A stretch of 44,778 nucleotides of DNA from assembly GCA_030730365.1 (NCBI GenBank), contig JANQVJ010000075.1, positions 1 through 44,778 of the forward strand. Reading direction: 5' to 3'. Below, in pieces: positions 15,494 through 25,636 of this stretch (position 1 is the stretch's first letter; the number at the start of each line of letters is the position of its first letter). Made by a program: the position numbers and the translations under genes. The stretch comes from Verrucomicrobiales bacterium (GTDB lineage: Bacteria; Verrucomicrobiota; Verrucomicrobiia; Verrucomicrobiales; DEV007). The notes under the pieces are model-generated. The model had not been told where the DNA came from. It did not search any database and saw only the letters and a program-made list of their open reading frames with translations.

Positions 15494-16932
15494 GCCAGCA
15501 ACTCACTCACGATCTTCGCCTCATCATTCTGAATGAGCGACTGCGGGGTGCCGTTGCGCTTGTAGGTAAGGGTCTCCGCATCGAGGCCGAAGAGGTGGAG
15601 GAGGGTGGCGTGGTAGTCGTAGTGATTGACGACGTTTTCCACGGCGTGGTGCCCGAACTCGTCGGTGGCGCCGTGGGTGTAGCCGCCTTTGAAACCGCCT
15701 CCGGCAACCCACATGCTGAAACCGTAGGTGTTGTGGTCGCGTCCGACGGACTTGCGATCGCCGCGGGGAGCTCCGGCACGGTTTTGAATGACGGGGAGAC
15801 GTCCCATTTCCCCGCCCCAGTGCACCACGGTGCTGTCGAGGAGTCCGCGCTGTTTCAGGTCAAGGACGAGGGCGGCGGCCGGTTTGTCGACGTAGCGACA
15901 GGCGGCGGGCAGGCCCGTCGTGATGCTGGCATGGTTGTCCCAGGTCTGGTTGCCGGTGAAGACAGAGACGAAGCGCACCCCGCGCTCGACGAGGCGGCGG
16001 GCAATGAGGCAGCGGGTCCCGAAATCTTCTGTCTCCTTTTGATCGATTCCATACATCCGCAGGGTTGCTTCACTCTCCTGACTGATCTCGAGGGCTTCCT
16101 TTGCCGAGATCTGCATGCGGGCGGCGAGTTCGAAGCTCTGGATGCGCGCCTCGAGCTCGGTCTCGCCGGGACGGGCGTCGAGGTGTCCGCGGTTGAGACG
16201 GTCGACAAAGTCGAGGTATCGCTTTTGCGCGTCGCCCTTGAGGGACATGGGCGGATCGAGATTGAGAATGCGCGGTTCCTTCGGCCGGATCACGGTGCCC
16301 TGGTAGACCGAGGGGAGCCATCCGTTCGTGAAGTTGTCGACCCCGAGCACGGGCAGGCCGCGGGGATCAGTGAGGGCGACAAAGGCGGGCAGGTTCTGAT
16401 TCTCGGACCCGAGTCCGTAGGTGAGCCAGCTCCCGAGGGTGGGACGTCCGGTGAGGATGGAGCCGTTGATGAGGGCATTGATGGACTGGCCGTGGTTGTT
16501 CACCCCGGTGTGCATCGAGCGAATCATCGTGATCTCGTCGGCGATCCCGGCCATGTTCGGGACAAGTTCGCTGAAGTCCATCCCCGACTGGCCGTGTTTC
16601 GAAAACTTCCACGGGGATCCCATGACCTCGCGGCTCGCCCCGGCGGCGTCGTCGTATTTGACCTCGCCGGGGAAGTCCTTGCCGTCGAGGCGATTCAGTT
16701 CGGGCTTGGGATCAAAAAGGTCAATGTGGCTCGGCCCCCCCTGCATGAACATGGAGATCATCGACTTTGCCCGGCCGAATCCGTGCGGCGGCTTGGGCAG
16801 CGTGTCGAAATGCTGCGGGTTCGCTCCGGAAATGGCGGGATTGGCGAGGAGCCCTTCCTCTTTCATCAGGGTCGCGAGGGCGATCGCTCCGAGGCCGTAG
16901 CTTTTTTCGAGGAATTCGCGGCGCGAGTGCAT
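15490..16932 (-). CDS. Tat-exported DUF1501 protein (pair 1)
   Basis: A 480-residue DUF1501 protein, distantly related to the sulfatase/alkaline phosphatase superfamily. The N terminus reads SRREFLEKSYGLGAIALATL, a twin-arginine export signal. Family segments follow: MISMFMQGGPSHIDLFDPK, a conserved HTGVNNHGQS, WLTYGLGSENQNLPAFV and the C-terminal HATLLHLFGLD. Its biochemical role is not established. These proteins almost always accompany a PSCyt1-DUF1549-DUF1553 protein, and here the partner ends just 2 bases upstream on the same strand. The two are surely co-transcribed and probably act together in the periplasm. The strength of that pairing is the best functional clue. Confidence 0.93.
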   Translation of the reverse strand: MHSRREFLEKSYGLGAIALATLMKEEGLLANPAISGANPQHFDTLPKPPHGFGRAKSMISMFMQGGPSHIDLFDPKPELNRLDGKDFPGEVKYDDAAGASREVMGSPWKFSKHGQSGMDFSELVPNMAGIADEITMIRSMHTGVNNHGQSINALINGSILTGRPTLGSWLTYGLGSENQNLPAFVALTDPRGLPVLGVDNFTNGWLPSVYQGTVIRPKEPRILNLDPPMSLKGDAQKRYLDFVDRLNRGHLDARPGETELEARIQSFELAARMQISAKEALEISQESEATLRMYGIDQKETEDFGTRCLIARRLVERGVRFVSVFTGNQTWDNHASITTGLPAACRYVDKPAAALVLDLKQRGLLDSTVVHWGGEMGRLPVIQNRAGAPRGDRKSVGRDHNTYGFSMWVAGGGFKGGYTHGATDEFGHHAVENVVNHYDYHATLLHLFGLDAETLTYKRNGTPQSLIQNDEAKIVSELLA

Positions 16933-16934
16933 GG

Positions 16935-19625
16935 TCAGTCAAGGTAGAGGAATTCGTTTGCGCTCATGAGGGCGTGAGCCATCGCGGCGACCCCGAGGTG
17001 CCGCGCGGGTGCCTCGACCGTTTCGGCAGGGCCGACAGATCGCTCCGGCTTTGCCGGATGGACAATGTAGTGGGCGGTCTGGAGGGTGACGAACTGCATC
17101 GCCGCTTCGCGCTCGTCGGGCCGCGGGTTGCGTCCGTAGGCAAGCTTCCAAGCGAGGTCGATCCGCGCGGCGGTGTCGACGCCCTCGCTCATGAGCCGCT
17201 CACCGAAGTGCTGGGCAAACTCGCGCATCCCGAGATTGTTCATCAGCAAGAGACTCTGCGGGCTGACGGTTGTGACGGGACGGATCTCGCAGTTCGCATT
17301 GGTCATGTCGGGGGCGTCAAAGGCGGCAAACATTTCGAGGGGACGCGAGCGCCGGATCTGCACGTAGACGCTGCGGCGGAATTCCTCTCCGTTTAGCGGG
17401 ATGTATTTGCCGGTCTGGCGTCCCGCCGTGTCCATCGTGTCCACGCCGATGACGACCTGGCCTTCCTCGGTCAATGTCACCGGAACCGGCTCACCACTGA
17501 CTTTTGGATTGAGCTTCCCCGAGACCGCGAGGAGCGCATCGCGCAGGGTCTCGGCCTCGAGGCGCCGTTTGTTCTGGCGACTGAGGAAGCGGTTGTCGGG
17601 ATCGATTGCATCGCTCGCCGCGTCGCGGACCGACTGCTGCCGCCAGGTGTGGCTCGTCACGATGAGCCGGTGCAAGTCTTTCAACCCCCAGCCTTTTTCC
17701 ATGAACTCGGCGGCGAGCCAGTCAAGTAGCTCGGGATGACTGGGCGCTTCCCCGAGATGCCCGAAGTCGGCGACGGTCTTCACGAGACCCGTCCCAAAGT
17801 GGTGCATCCAGACGCGGTTCACCATGACACGGGCGAGGAGCGGATGCTCGCCATCGGTGAGGGTTTCGGCGAGGGCGAGGCGCCGTCCGGTCGTGGGGAG
17901 AGTGGCGACTTTTTCCGGCAGGTCAGTTTTGCGCCAGCTCGAGAGAACGCTGAGGTCCGACGGCTTCACGACTTCCTTGGGCGACTCGGGATTTCCCCGA
18001 AAGAAAAGGTGCGTCGCGGGGATCGCCTCGGGCTTGAAGGGCAACTCGGCGAAGGCCTGGACAAACTCTTCTTTCGGCTTGGTCGCCCGTACGACCGCCG
18101 CCTCGTCAGTCATCTTCTTGAGAGTATCGGCGTGCTTCGTTTTGTAGGTGGAGTCGTAGAGGTAAAGAGAACCGGCGCTGAGACTTTGAATACTGGGGTG
18201 TTGCTTCAGCAGGGCGATCTGTTCGGGGGTGCGCTCTTTCGCGACTGTCTCGTAGGCCTTGCGCAGATCGGCGCGGATCGCTTCGTCGCGCTTTTCGAGC
18301 TCTTTTCCGAGGACTTCGGCGATGAATTCGGCCTCTTTGGCGAGACGAGCGTCGTCCATTTTCTTGGCCTCGGCCTCGATCGCATCGGCCCTGGCCTTTT
18401 CTTCCTTCGTCTGCAGAGAGACAAGACGGCGGGCCGGCTGACGCCAGTTCTTCGGATCAAAGCCCGGTTCGAAGACGGCGCGCAGTTCGTAAAAGTCAGC
18501 CTGGGTGATGGGGTCGTAACGATGGTCGTGGCACTCGGCGCAGTGAATCGTCATGCCGTAAAAGGCGTTGCTGACGATCTTGAGCGTATCGGTGATAGAG
18601 GTGTTGCGGGCGAGCAGGTCATTCTGCGTCGCGGTTCCGTCGGGCGCCATGCGGAGGAATCCCGTGGCAGTAAGAAGCTCGGCGTAGCGTCGTTTTCCCT
18701 CAGCAGTCGGAGAGTTCGCATTGAGCCCCTCTTTCGCCGCGATCTCGTCACCGGCGAGCTGCTCCCTGACAAAGTCATCAAAAGGCTTATCCGCGTTGAG
18801 CGCGGCGATGACGTAATCGCGATATTTCCAGGCATGCTTTCGCTCGGTATCCTGCTCGGTGAATCCGTCCGAGTCGGCGTAGCCGGCGACATCGAGCCAG
18901 TGACGACCCCAGCGCTCCCCGTAAGCAGGCGACGCGAGAAGAGTCTCGAGGAGTTCGCGGTAGGCGGCGTCTTTATCGAGCGCGGACCGGGCAAGGAAGT
19001 AATCCACCGCCGCGGGTGACGGAGGCAGGCCAGTGAGATCGAAGGTGAGACGGCGAATCAGAGTTGCCGGATCCGCTTCCGGAGAAAAGCCCATTCCGTT
19101 TTTGCTTAAGGCCGCGCCGACAAAGGCGTCGATCGGGTTCCGCTCCTTCGCATCCACCTTTGCCGGAACGGCGGGGTTTCCGATCGGTTGCAGAGACCAC
19201 CAGGCGCGTTCCTCTTGAGTAAAATGATGCTCCGGACCCAGGGTTTCGGGCTCGGAACGCAGGGTCGGGGCTCCGGCGAGGATCCACTGCTCGATCGTGG
19301 CGATCTCGGCGTCGGAGAGTTTCGGTTTCTCCTTCGGCATCTCGCCGCTCTTGAGCACCTCGAGCAGATGACTTTCCGCCGGCTTCCCCGCGACGAGGGC
19401 GGGACCGGACTTTCCTCCTTTGAGCAGGAAACGCTGGAGTCTCACATCGAGCCCGCCTTTACTCTCCCCATCCTCGCCGTGACAATGAAAGCAGTGCGCC
19501 TTCAGGATGGGACGCACGTCTTTCTCAAAGACAGGCGCCCCCGACGCGACCGCTCCGCAACACAGCAGTGCGAGAATCACGAGCCGTGCCCGATGAGCGG
19601 CGAAATGAGCGAGGCGGAGCTCCAT
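16935..19625 (-). CDS. PSCyt1-DUF1549-DUF1553 cytochrome protein (pair 1)
   Basis: A secreted protein of about 896 residues. A signal peptide (about residues 12-30) is followed by the PSCyt1 domain with a haem c motif CFHCH (Cys45/Cys48/His49). DUF1549 follows (LTFDLTGLPPSPAAVDYFL), with a second haem-like motif CAECHDH. A long charged, probably coiled-coil segment (LQTKEEKARADAIEAEAKK onward) leads into DUF1553 ([52 protein letters not shown]). Unlike the other two copies in the window, no carbohydrate-binding-like domain sits in the middle. The frame extends to a TTG at 19655, but the ATG at 19625 better fits the signal peptide. Likely role: periplasmic electron transfer linked to carbohydrate breakdown (inference). 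Confidence 0.93.
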   Translation of the reverse strand: MELRLAHFAAHRARLVILALLCCGAVASGAPVFEKDVRPILKAHCFHCHGEDGESKGGLDVRLQRFLLKGGKSGPALVAGKPAESHLLEVLKSGEMPKEKPKLSDAEIATIEQWILAGAPTLRSEPETLGPEHHFTQEERAWWSLQPIGNPAVPAKVDAKERNPIDAFVGAALSKNGMGFSPEADPATLIRRLTFDLTGLPPSPAAVDYFLARSALDKDAAYRELLETLLASPAYGERWGRHWLDVAGYADSDGFTEQDTERKHAWKYRDYVIAALNADKPFDDFVREQLAGDEIAAKEGLNANSPTAEGKRRYAELLTATGFLRMAPDGTATQNDLLARNTSITDTLKIVSNAFYGMTIHCAECHDHRYDPITQADFYELRAVFEPGFDPKNWRQPARRLVSLQTKEEKARADAIEAEAKKMDDARLAKEAEFIAEVLGKELEKRDEAIRADLRKAYETVAKERTPEQIALLKQHPSIQSLSAGSLYLYDSTYKTKHADTLKKMTDEAAVVRATKPKEEFVQAFAELPFKPEAIPATHLFFRGNPESPKEVVKPSDLSVLSSWRKTDLPEKVATLPTTGRRLALAETLTDGEHPLLARVMVNRVWMHHFGTGLVKTVADFGHLGEAPSHPELLDWLAAEFMEKGWGLKDLHRLIVTSHTWRQQSVRDAASDAIDPDNRFLSRQNKRRLEAETLRDALLAVSGKLNPKVSGEPVPVTLTEEGQVVIGVDTMDTAGRQTGKYIPLNGEEFRRSVYVQIRRSRPLEMFAAFDAPDMTNANCEIRPVTTVSPQSLLLMNNLGMREFAQHFGERLMSEGVDTAARIDLAWKLAYGRNPRPDEREAAMQFVTLQTAHYIVHPAKPERSVGPAETVEAPARHLGVAAMAHALMSANEFLYLD

Positions 19626-19701
19626 TACTCCGGATGCTATCTTGACTGTATACAACTCTCAAGCCGCGTAATAGACGGGATCATGCCCCCCGACCCTGCG
19701 G

Positions 19702-21177
19702 TCAGGCAAGGATGTCCCTGACGATGTGCGCATGCTCCACCCCGGTGAGGCGCTGCTCGAGCCCCTGGAAGGGATAGGTAAAGCGCTGATCATTGATCCC
19801 GAGGCAGTGCAGGATCGTGGCGTTGAGATCGTTCAAATGCACGGAGTTCTCGACCGCGTTGTAGCTGAAGTCATCGGTCTCGCCGTAGGTGAGTCCGCCC
19901 TTCACCCCGCCGCCAGCCATCCACATGCAGAAGTTCTTGGGATGGTGGTCACGGCCGTAATTGTCTTTGGTGAGGGCGCCCTGCGAGTAAACGGTGCGTC
20001 CGAACTCGCCGCCGAAGACGACGAGAGTGTCCTCGAGCATCCCTCGCAGTTTGAGATCCTTGATGAGGGCAGCGGTCGGCTGATCGACATCGCGGCACTG
20101 ACCGGCGATAAGCTTGGGCAGGCTGCCGTGCTGATCCCATCCGCGGTGGAGGATCTGCACGGTGCGGACGCCCCGTTCGGCGAGACGGCGGGCCATGATC
20201 GCACTGTGAGCATAACTCCCGGGGGTCTTCACATCGGGGCCATACATTGCGAGGGTCGCTTCACTCTCGCCGCTGAGATCGGTCAACTCGGGCACGCTCG
20301 ACTGCATGCGGAAGGCCATCTCATACTGGGAAATGCGGGTCTGCGTCTCAGGATCGTCGAGGCGCTCGAGGTGCCGCTGGTTGAGACGCCCGAGCGCGTC
20401 GAGCATGGTGCGCCTATCGTCGGGATTCACGCCCGGAGGATTCTTCACATAGAGGACCGGGTCCCCCGCGCCGCGCAGCGCGACGCCGTCATATTTCGTC
20501 GGGAGGAAGCCGCTGCTCCACATCCGCGTGAAGAGCGCCTGAGCCTGGCTCTCCTTCGGAAACGTCGGGGTAAAGACAACAAAGGCCGGCAGGTCATTGC
20601 TCTCGCTGCCAAGCCCGTAGCTGATCCACGAGCCGAGGCTCGGCTTGCCGGGAATCTCGCTGCCGGTCATTACGAAAGTGCAGGCGGGATCGTGATTGAT
20701 CGCGTCGGTCCGCACCGTCTTGATCATCGTGATATCGTCGGCGATGCCCTGCATGTGCGGGACGAGTTCGCTCATCCACATGCCGCTCTTGCCGCATTGT
20801 TTGAAGGCGAACTTGCTCGGCGCGACAGGGAGACGGGCCTGCCCGCTTGTCATCGTGGTGATGCGCTGCCCCTTGCGGATCGATTCGGGGAGATCGGTGT
20901 CGAAGAGCTTTTGCAGGCCGGGTTTGTAGTCGAAAAGATCCAGCTGCGACGGTGCCCCGTTCATGTGAAGGTAGATGAGCCGCTTCGCTTTCGGCGCAAA
21001 GTTCGGGAAGCCCGGGAGCGGCGGATGGACCGCGTCCGAATTCGCCTGAGCCGCGGTCGCGCCAAAGGCTTTCCGCCCCATCAGAGAAGCCAGCGCGACT
21101 CCGCCCACCTTGAGTCCTGCTCCTTCAAAAAAACGGCGGCGGGTGAGGTATTCGTGGTATTCGATGGCGGGGTTCAT
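19702..21177 (-). CDS. Tat-exported DUF1501 protein (pair 2)
   Basis: A 491-residue DUF1501 protein with the twin-arginine segment [21 protein letters not shown] at about residues 12-32. Characteristic blocks are [27 protein letters not shown]-like [40 protein letters not shown] and the terminal [13 protein letters not shown]. It follows its cytochrome partner by 109 bases, a gap that contains a strong hairpin (21242-21268), so expression of the two may be unequal. The function is unknown beyond the conserved pairing. At the other end it is followed 76 bases later by the first cytochrome gene of pair 1 on the same strand, so both pairs could form one long transcript. Confidence 0.93.
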   Translation of the reverse strand: MNPAIEYHEYLTRRRFFEGAGLKVGGVALASLMGRKAFGATAAQANSDAVHPPLPGFPNFAPKAKRLIYLHMNGAPSQLDLFDYKPGLQKLFDTDLPESIRKGQRITTMTSGQARLPVAPSKFAFKQCGKSGMWMSELVPHMQGIADDITMIKTVRTDAINHDPACTFVMTGSEIPGKPSLGSWISYGLGSESNDLPAFVVFTPTFPKESQAQALFTRMWSSGFLPTKYDGVALRGAGDPVLYVKNPPGVNPDDRRTMLDALGRLNQRHLERLDDPETQTRISQYEMAFRMQSSVPELTDLSGESEATLAMYGPDVKTPGSYAHSAIMARRLAERGVRTVQILHRGWDQHGSLPKLIAGQCRDVDQPTAALIKDLKLRGMLEDTLVVFGGEFGRTVYSQGALTKDNYGRDHHPKNFCMWMAGGGVKGGLTYGETDDFSYNAVENSVHLNDLNATILHCLGINDQRFTYPFQGLEQRLTGVEHAHIVRDILA

Positions 21178-21241
21178 AGGATGGGAAAAGGGTTACTAAT
21201 CCAGACAAACGGCGCAAGCAGAATGGCAGGGGCGAAAGCCT

Positions 21242-21268
21242 GTAGCATGGGCAGGATTCCCATGCTAC
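21242..21268. repeat. Perfect hairpin between the pair 2 genes, REP-like
   Basis: GTAGCATGGG (21242-21251) and CCCATGCTAC (21259-21268) are perfectly complementary over 10 bases with a 7-base loop. It sits between cytochrome gene and DUF1501 gene of pair 2. Its core is related to the hairpins at 44240-44263 and 44371-44386, indicating a dispersed repeat. As RNA it could act as a stabiliser or attenuator; no T-tract follows on the minus strand. Confidence 0.7.
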
Positions 21269-21286
21269 TTTCTGAACAATTCGTTT

Positions 21287-24200
21287 TCAATTCTTCACGA
21301 CGACCTCGTCCAGGTTCAATAACAGATTCGCGATCAGCGTGTAAGCCGCAAGCTCGGACGGATCGATCCCCGCATCGGCCTTGCTCTCGCCAAAGCTGAT
21401 GAGCGCTGTCGCCGCCGCTTTATCAGAGTCGTAGCGATTGCGATGCAGAGTCAAGGCGCTGAGGACGACTTCGGCCTCGGCCGCCTCAGGGAATCGCGCC
21501 GTGACCGCCCGCCAGCCCCAACGGACCCTGTCCTCCGGTGTCGCCCCGCCCTCTTTTAAAATACGCTGCGCGAAATGACGAGCCGCTTCGATGTGCTGGA
21601 CATCGTTCATCAATTGCAGGGCCTGCAGGGGCGTGTTGCTGCGCCCGCGGGCACTGCAGCTCTGCTCGCGATTCGGGGCGTCGAAGCTCGACATGAACGG
21701 CGGCGGGGCAGTCCGTTTCATGAAGGTGTAGAGACTGCGCCGGTAGAGGGCCTCGCCTTTGTCCTGGACGTATTTCATCGTATTGCTACCGCCGAAAGCG
21801 ACGGGCTCCCAGATATTCTCGGGCTGGTAGGGTCTCACTCCCTTCCCACCCATCGTCGGGACGAGGAGCCCGCTCACGGAGAGGGCCTGGTCGCGCAGGA
21901 CCTCAGCATCGAGGCGGAAGCGTGGTCCCCGGGCGAGGAGCCGGTTTTCAGGATCACGTTCGCGCAACTCGGGCGACTGCGCCGAACTCTGGCGATAGGC
22001 GTGACTGGTGACGATGCGCTTCACCAGTTTCTTCATGTCCCAGCCGTCTTCGACAAAAGTAATCGCGAGCCAGTCGAGCAACTCTGGATGACTGGGCGGC
22101 TCCCCCTGCGACCCGAAGTCCATGCTCGTCTTCACCAGTCCGACCCCGAAGAACTGCTGCCAGAAACGATTCACGGTGACCCGCGCCGTCAGCGGATGTG
22201 TCCCGCTCACGAGCCAGTTGGCGAAGTCAAGCCGGTTGTAATCGCGGTCGGCGGGCTTCGCGGGGAGCGGAGGGAGAAAGGACGGCACCCCTCGCGAGAC
22301 CTTTTCCCCTGGCTTGTCATATTGACCCCGCTCCATCACAAAGCTCTCCCGTGGGGTCGGGAGATCGGCCATGACGAAGGTGATCGGAGTCGCCTTTTCG
22401 ATCCTGTCTTTTTCCTGCGCAAAGGGAGCCCTCTCCGCCTCGAGCGGAGCCAACTGATCCCGGGCTCCGGCGTAAAGATTGCCGAGCCAAAAATCCTTAA
22501 CCTTCTTCGCCTCGTCCTCGCTCCACTCGGCCGGCTTTTTGCCGCGCACGAGATCGCGGAGGGCATCAGGGAGCAGGTCGTTCCGTTTGCCCTGATTCTG
22601 CTCGAGCCAGATCTTCCACGACCAGGCAGGATCTTTCGCCGGATTGGTCTCGGCGACGATTCCAAGTCGGTCCCAGCTCACCGTGCCGCCGTATTGAGTG
22701 AAAGCGTAGCCGTCGACCTTCATCCCTGCCGTCAGACCGAGCTTCGCGGCAGGTACCTCAAGACGCACCCACTCCCCCGCTTTGGGCAATGGCCCCATCG
22801 CGACTCGCTCGATCGTGCCGGCCTTGCCGAAGCCGATCTTGTCGCCATCGCCCCAGACCGCGCGATGTTTCCAGCCGCCGGTATGAAACTGGATCATGAT
22901 CCCCTCGGGCGGTGCTGTCGCATCGAGATGGGCATAGACGAAGATTGTTCCATTCGCCGGCACCGTGAAGCTCGCGCCTCCGGCCCAAAAGTCCTGTGCG
23001 ACCGCTCCGGGCGCAGAGCGGACGAGGGATCGGTTGCCGCTATGGACGGGTCCCTTCCCTTTCTCGTTCCAGCGCAGTGCCGCCCCTGCCACTTGCGGGC
23101 TCGTGCCTTTGGGGAAATCGTCTTCGAACCAGACCGTCTCCGTCTTGGTGACCGGAGGCGCCGGATCGAGCGTCGCGGGGTCGGTGTATTTCAGCGAAGC
23201 GATGGCGGCGGCGATACCCTCGTCGGCAACTTTGATCTTTGCGCTCAGCTCGACGAGGCGCTTCTCATCTTCGGGTGTCGTCAGCTTGAGAATGGGCGGC
23301 GTGTCGATCTTGTTCCCGTCCATGGCCGGGTCGGCGGCGCTGTGGAAAAAGGAATACATCGAATAATAATCCTTCGCCGAGATCGGGTCGAATTTATGAT
23401 CGTGACAGACGGCACAGCCGGCGGTGAGTCCCATCCATACCTCCACGGCCGTCGTCGTCCGATCGACCGCATAACGATAAGTCCACTCCTCGGCAATACT
23501 GCCCCCCTCACTAGTGGTCACATTGCACCGGTTGAAGCCAGAGGCGATGAGCTGCTCGCGACTTGGTTCGGGCAGAAGATCACCGGCGAGCTGCCAACGG
23601 GTGAATTCGTTAAAAGGCAGGTTCGCATTAAGCGCCTCGACAACCCAGTCGCGGTAGGGCCACATCGAGCGTTCGTTGTCGAGGTGGAGCCCGTGGGTGT
23701 CGGCATAGCGGGCCAGGTCGAGCCAGTAGCGGGCCATGTGCTCGCCGTAGACCGGTCGCGTTAAGAGCCCCTCGACGAGGGTCTCGTAGGCAGCGGGAGA
23801 GGCGTCTTTAAGAAAGGCCTCGACCTCGGCCGGTGTCGGCGGCAATCCCGTGAGATCGAGAGTGACGCGGCGAATGAGGGTTTCTTTATCCGCTTCCGGA
23901 GCAACGATCAAACCCTCCTTCTCTAACGTTTCCTGCAAAAAGCCATCGATGGGGTTTTTTGCCTTTGCGGCTGCCCCGGGTTCCGCTTTTACGGGAGCAA
24001 CGAAGGACCAGTGGACCTGATACTCCGCGCCCTGCTCGATCCAGCGGCGGAGGAGCGCTTTCTCGTCGTCGGTGAGCCTTTTGTGAAATTCCGGCGGTGG
24101 CATGACCTCGTCTTCGTCGTCCGAGAGGATGCGCTGCCAGGCTTCGCTGGCCTCGAGATCTTTCGGCACGATCGCTGCGTAGCCCCCGAGATCGGCGAGA

Positions 24201-24391
24201 GCACCATCGCGTGTGTCGAGCCGCAGGTCTGCCTTGCGTTCGTGGGCGTCAAAGCCGTGACAGGCAAAACACGCGTCGGAAAGGATGGGTCGGATGTCCC
24301 GGTTGAAAGAGATCTTCTCCTCCGCTATCACCATTGGGGAGGTAAAGGCTAGTAGGGCAGCGGAGAGGGAGCCTTGGTGGAACAGTTTCAT
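21287..24391 (-). CDS. PSCyt1-DUF1549-DUF1553 cytochrome protein with inserted beta domain (pair 2)
   Basis: A 1034-residue secreted protein. Signal peptide at about residues 1-23, then PSCyt1 with CFACH (Cys41/Cys44/His45) and the DEVMPPPEF methionine segment that often supplies the axial ligand. DUF1549 follows ([19 protein letters not shown] and [12 protein letters not shown], a second haem-like motif). Between DUF1549 and DUF1553 is an extra domain of about 150 residues ([10 protein letters not shown] ... [12 protein letters not shown]) with beta-sandwich, LamG/concanavalin-like character, suggesting glycan binding. DUF1553 closes the protein ([51 protein letters not shown]). The partner DUF1501 gene follows. 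Probable role: periplasmic electron transfer linked to polysaccharide breakdown. Confidence 0.93.
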   Translation of the reverse strand: MKLFHQGSLSAALLAFTSPMVIAEEKISFNRDIRPILSDACFACHGFDAHERKADLRLDTRDGALADLGGYAAIVPKDLEASEAWQRILSDDEDEVMPPPEFHKRLTDDEKALLRRWIEQGAEYQVHWSFVAPVKAEPGAAAKAKNPIDGFLQETLEKEGLIVAPEADKETLIRRVTLDLTGLPPTPAEVEAFLKDASPAAYETLVEGLLTRPVYGEHMARYWLDLARYADTHGLHLDNERSMWPYRDWVVEALNANLPFNEFTRWQLAGDLLPEPSREQLIASGFNRCNVTTSEGGSIAEEWTYRYAVDRTTTAVEVWMGLTAGCAVCHDHKFDPISAKDYYSMYSFFHSAADPAMDGNKIDTPPILKLTTPEDEKRLVELSAKIKVADEGIAAAIASLKYTDPATLDPAPPVTKTETVWFEDDFPKGTSPQVAGAALRWNEKGKGPVHSGNRSLVRSAPGAVAQDFWAGGASFTVPANGTIFVYAHLDATAPPEGIMIQFHTGGWKHRAVWGDGDKIGFGKAGTIERVAMGPLPKAGEWVRLEVPAAKLGLTAGMKVDGYAFTQYGGTVSWDRLGIVAETNPAKDPAWSWKIWLEQNQGKRNDLLPDALRDLVRGKKPAEWSEDEAKKVKDFWLGNLYAGARDQLAPLEAERAPFAQEKDRIEKATPITFVMADLPTPRESFVMERGQYDKPGEKVSRGVPSFLPPLPAKPADRDYNRLDFANWLVSGTHPLTARVTVNRFWQQFFGVGLVKTSMDFGSQGEPPSHPELLDWLAITFVEDGWDMKKLVKRIVTSHAYRQSSAQSPELRERDPENRLLARGPRFRLDAEVLRDQALSVSGLLVPTMGGKGVRPYQPENIWEPVAFGGSNTMKYVQDKGEALYRRSLYTFMKRTAPPPFMSSFDAPNREQSCSARGRSNTPLQALQLMNDVQHIEAARHFAQRILKEGGATPEDRVRWGWRAVTARFPEAAEAEVVLSALTLHRNRYDSDKAAATALISFGESKADAGIDPSELAAYTLIANLLLNLDEVVVKN

Positions 24392-24721
24392 GCGGGGAGG
24401 CGAGGGGCAAAAGGGGTTGAGCCATGAACCCAGACTACCGCAACCCTACGTAAATGGTATTTTCCTCACAATAACGGGTTCGCGTAGAGAATAGGCGCGT
24501 AAGGAAATTGGGGAATAGATCATGCAGAGGCGAGCGACAATGATACCCGAGGGAAGCGGTCGCTTCGGTCCACCTAATGTCTCTCTAAAAAAGACACCGA
24601 AGCCGTCTTAAATCGGGGGACTATAGTTGACTTCGTGGAGTCTTATTATAGGCAAGGGAACCTACTGCTGCACCTTTAAGTAAAAAAGCCGCGACGTCCG
24701 CTCCGGCATTTCCTCCCTCAG
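24392..24721. other. Intergenic region, possible small RNA locus
   Basis: No conserved protein is visible in these 330 bases. A 29-codon ORF (24522-24611, plus) is unsupported. A hairpin GAAGCG-GT-CGCTTC sits at 24553-24566. Because a strong plus-strand terminator follows at 24722-24753 and no plus-strand gene precedes it, the region may encode a small RNA. I found no convincing promoter and no match to tmRNA, SRP RNA or tRNA features. Confidence 0.4.
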
Positions 24722-24753
24722 TGCCTCTTCACCGGTCGTGAAGAGGCATTTTT
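24722..24753 (+). terminator. Strong rho-independent terminator on the plus strand
   Basis: TGCCTCTTCAC (24722-24732) and GTGAAGAGGCA (24738-24748) form a perfect 11-bp stem with a CGGTC loop, followed directly by TTTTTG and TTTT. The T-tract is on the plus strand, so it ends plus-strand transcription. The nearest annotated genes on both sides are on the minus strand, so its transcript is unassigned. Confidence 0.85.
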
Positions 24754-24762
24754 GTTTTCTGA

Positions 24763-25200
24763 TCAGAGAATTTCGAAGATCGCTTCGACTTCGACAGCCG
24801 CTCCGGTCGGGAGAGCGGCGAATCCGAGGGCGCTGCGGGCGTGGTAGCCGTCCCCGTCCTTTCCGTAGAGTTCGTGGACGAGGTCCGAAGCGCCGTTGAT
24901 GACGAGATGCTGATCGGTGAAGTCACTGGCCGAGTAGACGCAGCCGAGCAGCTTGATGCAGCGCAGGCCGTTGAGGCTGCCGTGGGTGTGGTGAACCGAG
25001 CGCAGGATCTTCTCCATGCAGTTTTTAGCGGCGGCATAGCCATCCTCGACGATGAGGTCTTTGCCGAGGATCCCCTTGAGGTCACTGACATGACCGGAAG
25101 TGATGAGCTGATTGCCGCTGCGGATGCAGAGGTTCAGGTATCCGGGGGTGAGGGGCGACAGATCAATTTCGAGCGACTGGGCTTTTTCCTGTGGTGTCAT
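24763..25200 (-). CDS. RidA-like (YjgF/YER057c/UK114) protein
   Basis: A 145-residue protein of the RidA superfamily, a trimeric fold with chorismate-mutase-like topology. Visible features are LCIRSGNQLITSGHVS in the N-terminal half, the conserved cysteine-containing IKLLGCVYSASDF, and the C-terminal HARSALGFAALPTGAAVEVEAIFEIL, where the R-x-A-x-G...LP.GA.VE(V/I)E pattern is diagnostic. The HARSALG arginine is at the place where RidA holds the substrate carboxylate. Classical RidA removes reactive enamine/imine intermediates made by pyridoxal-phosphate enzymes. The sequence resembles the longer, less characterised subgroup, so deaminase activity is likely but not certain. It is monocistronic in this context. 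Confidence 0.9.
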   Translation of the reverse strand: MTPQEKAQSLEIDLSPLTPGYLNLCIRSGNQLITSGHVSDLKGILGKDLIVEDGYAAAKNCMEKILRSVHHTHGSLNGLRCIKLLGCVYSASDFTDQHLVINGASDLVHELYGKDGDGYHARSALGFAALPTGAAVEVEAIFEIL

Positions 25201-25573
25201 GCGGTGAGTTGTAGCGGAGGATGGGGAAAATTTCCAGTGCGCGATGCGGGGAGATGGAATTGCCGAGAGGAGTGTCTGCTCAACCTTGAGAATGTGCTTC
25301 CGCGTTACACGGCGCCGGAGTGAAGGCTACGCAGGGTGTCGGAGAACTCGCTCCCCGGTTATGGAATTCAGCGGGTCATCGATCGAAATACCAGCCAGTG
25401 AAGCGACCATCCTCTAATTTCGTTTTATTCGCTCCATCCGTGGCTCAAAATCTCAACGGGTAGAATGGGCCTCGAGGCCCGTTCATCGCCGGGCGGGCAT
25501 AGCGTGAACATACACTGAGACCCGCTCTCCTTTCCCGATAGTCTCGTCAGCCCTCACACCAACCCTTTAACAC
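25201..25573. other. Intergenic region without a gene
   Basis: No supported coding region is visible. A palindromic hairpin AATGGGCC-TCGA-GGCCCGTT (25464-25483) is the main structure; it lacks a T-tract. The rest is unremarkable leader DNA of the RidA-like gene and downstream DNA of the small secreted protein gene. Confidence 0.5.
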
Positions 25574-25607
25574 AAAAAACCCGGACTCCTCGCGGAGAAC
25601 CGGGTTT
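25574..25607 (-). terminator. Rho-independent terminator of the small secreted protein gene
   Basis: On the minus strand AAACCCGG pairs with CCGGGTTT (25577-25607) around an inner CTCC-GCGA-GGAG hairpin, and six T residues follow. It begins 29 bases after the stop of the small secreted protein gene and is well suited to end its transcript. Confidence 0.88.
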
Positions 25608-25636
25608 CCCGAATACTTTAAAAAACGGCAGACTGA

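Noticed and set aside
21575-23764. A 729-codon plus-strand open frame opposite the pair 2 cytochrome gene
   Set aside because: The minus-strand gene has signal peptide, two haem motifs and all conserved domains; the opposite frame has no recognisable feature. The same applies to 19726-21399, 17736-19019, 15595-16947 and 41775-43025.
24522-24611. A 29-codon plus-strand ORF upstream of the strong terminator
   Set aside because: No ribosome binding site or hydrophobic or conserved pattern; a non-coding transcript is at least as likely.
24627-24652. TTGACT followed by TATAGG as a promoter for the candidate small RNA
   Set aside because: The spacing is 14 bases, too short for a normal sigma-70 promoter, so it is not annotated.
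25464-25483. Palindrome AATGGGCC-TCGA-GGCCCGTT as a terminator
   Set aside because: It has no T-tract on either side and is not next to a gene end; recorded only as a hairpin.
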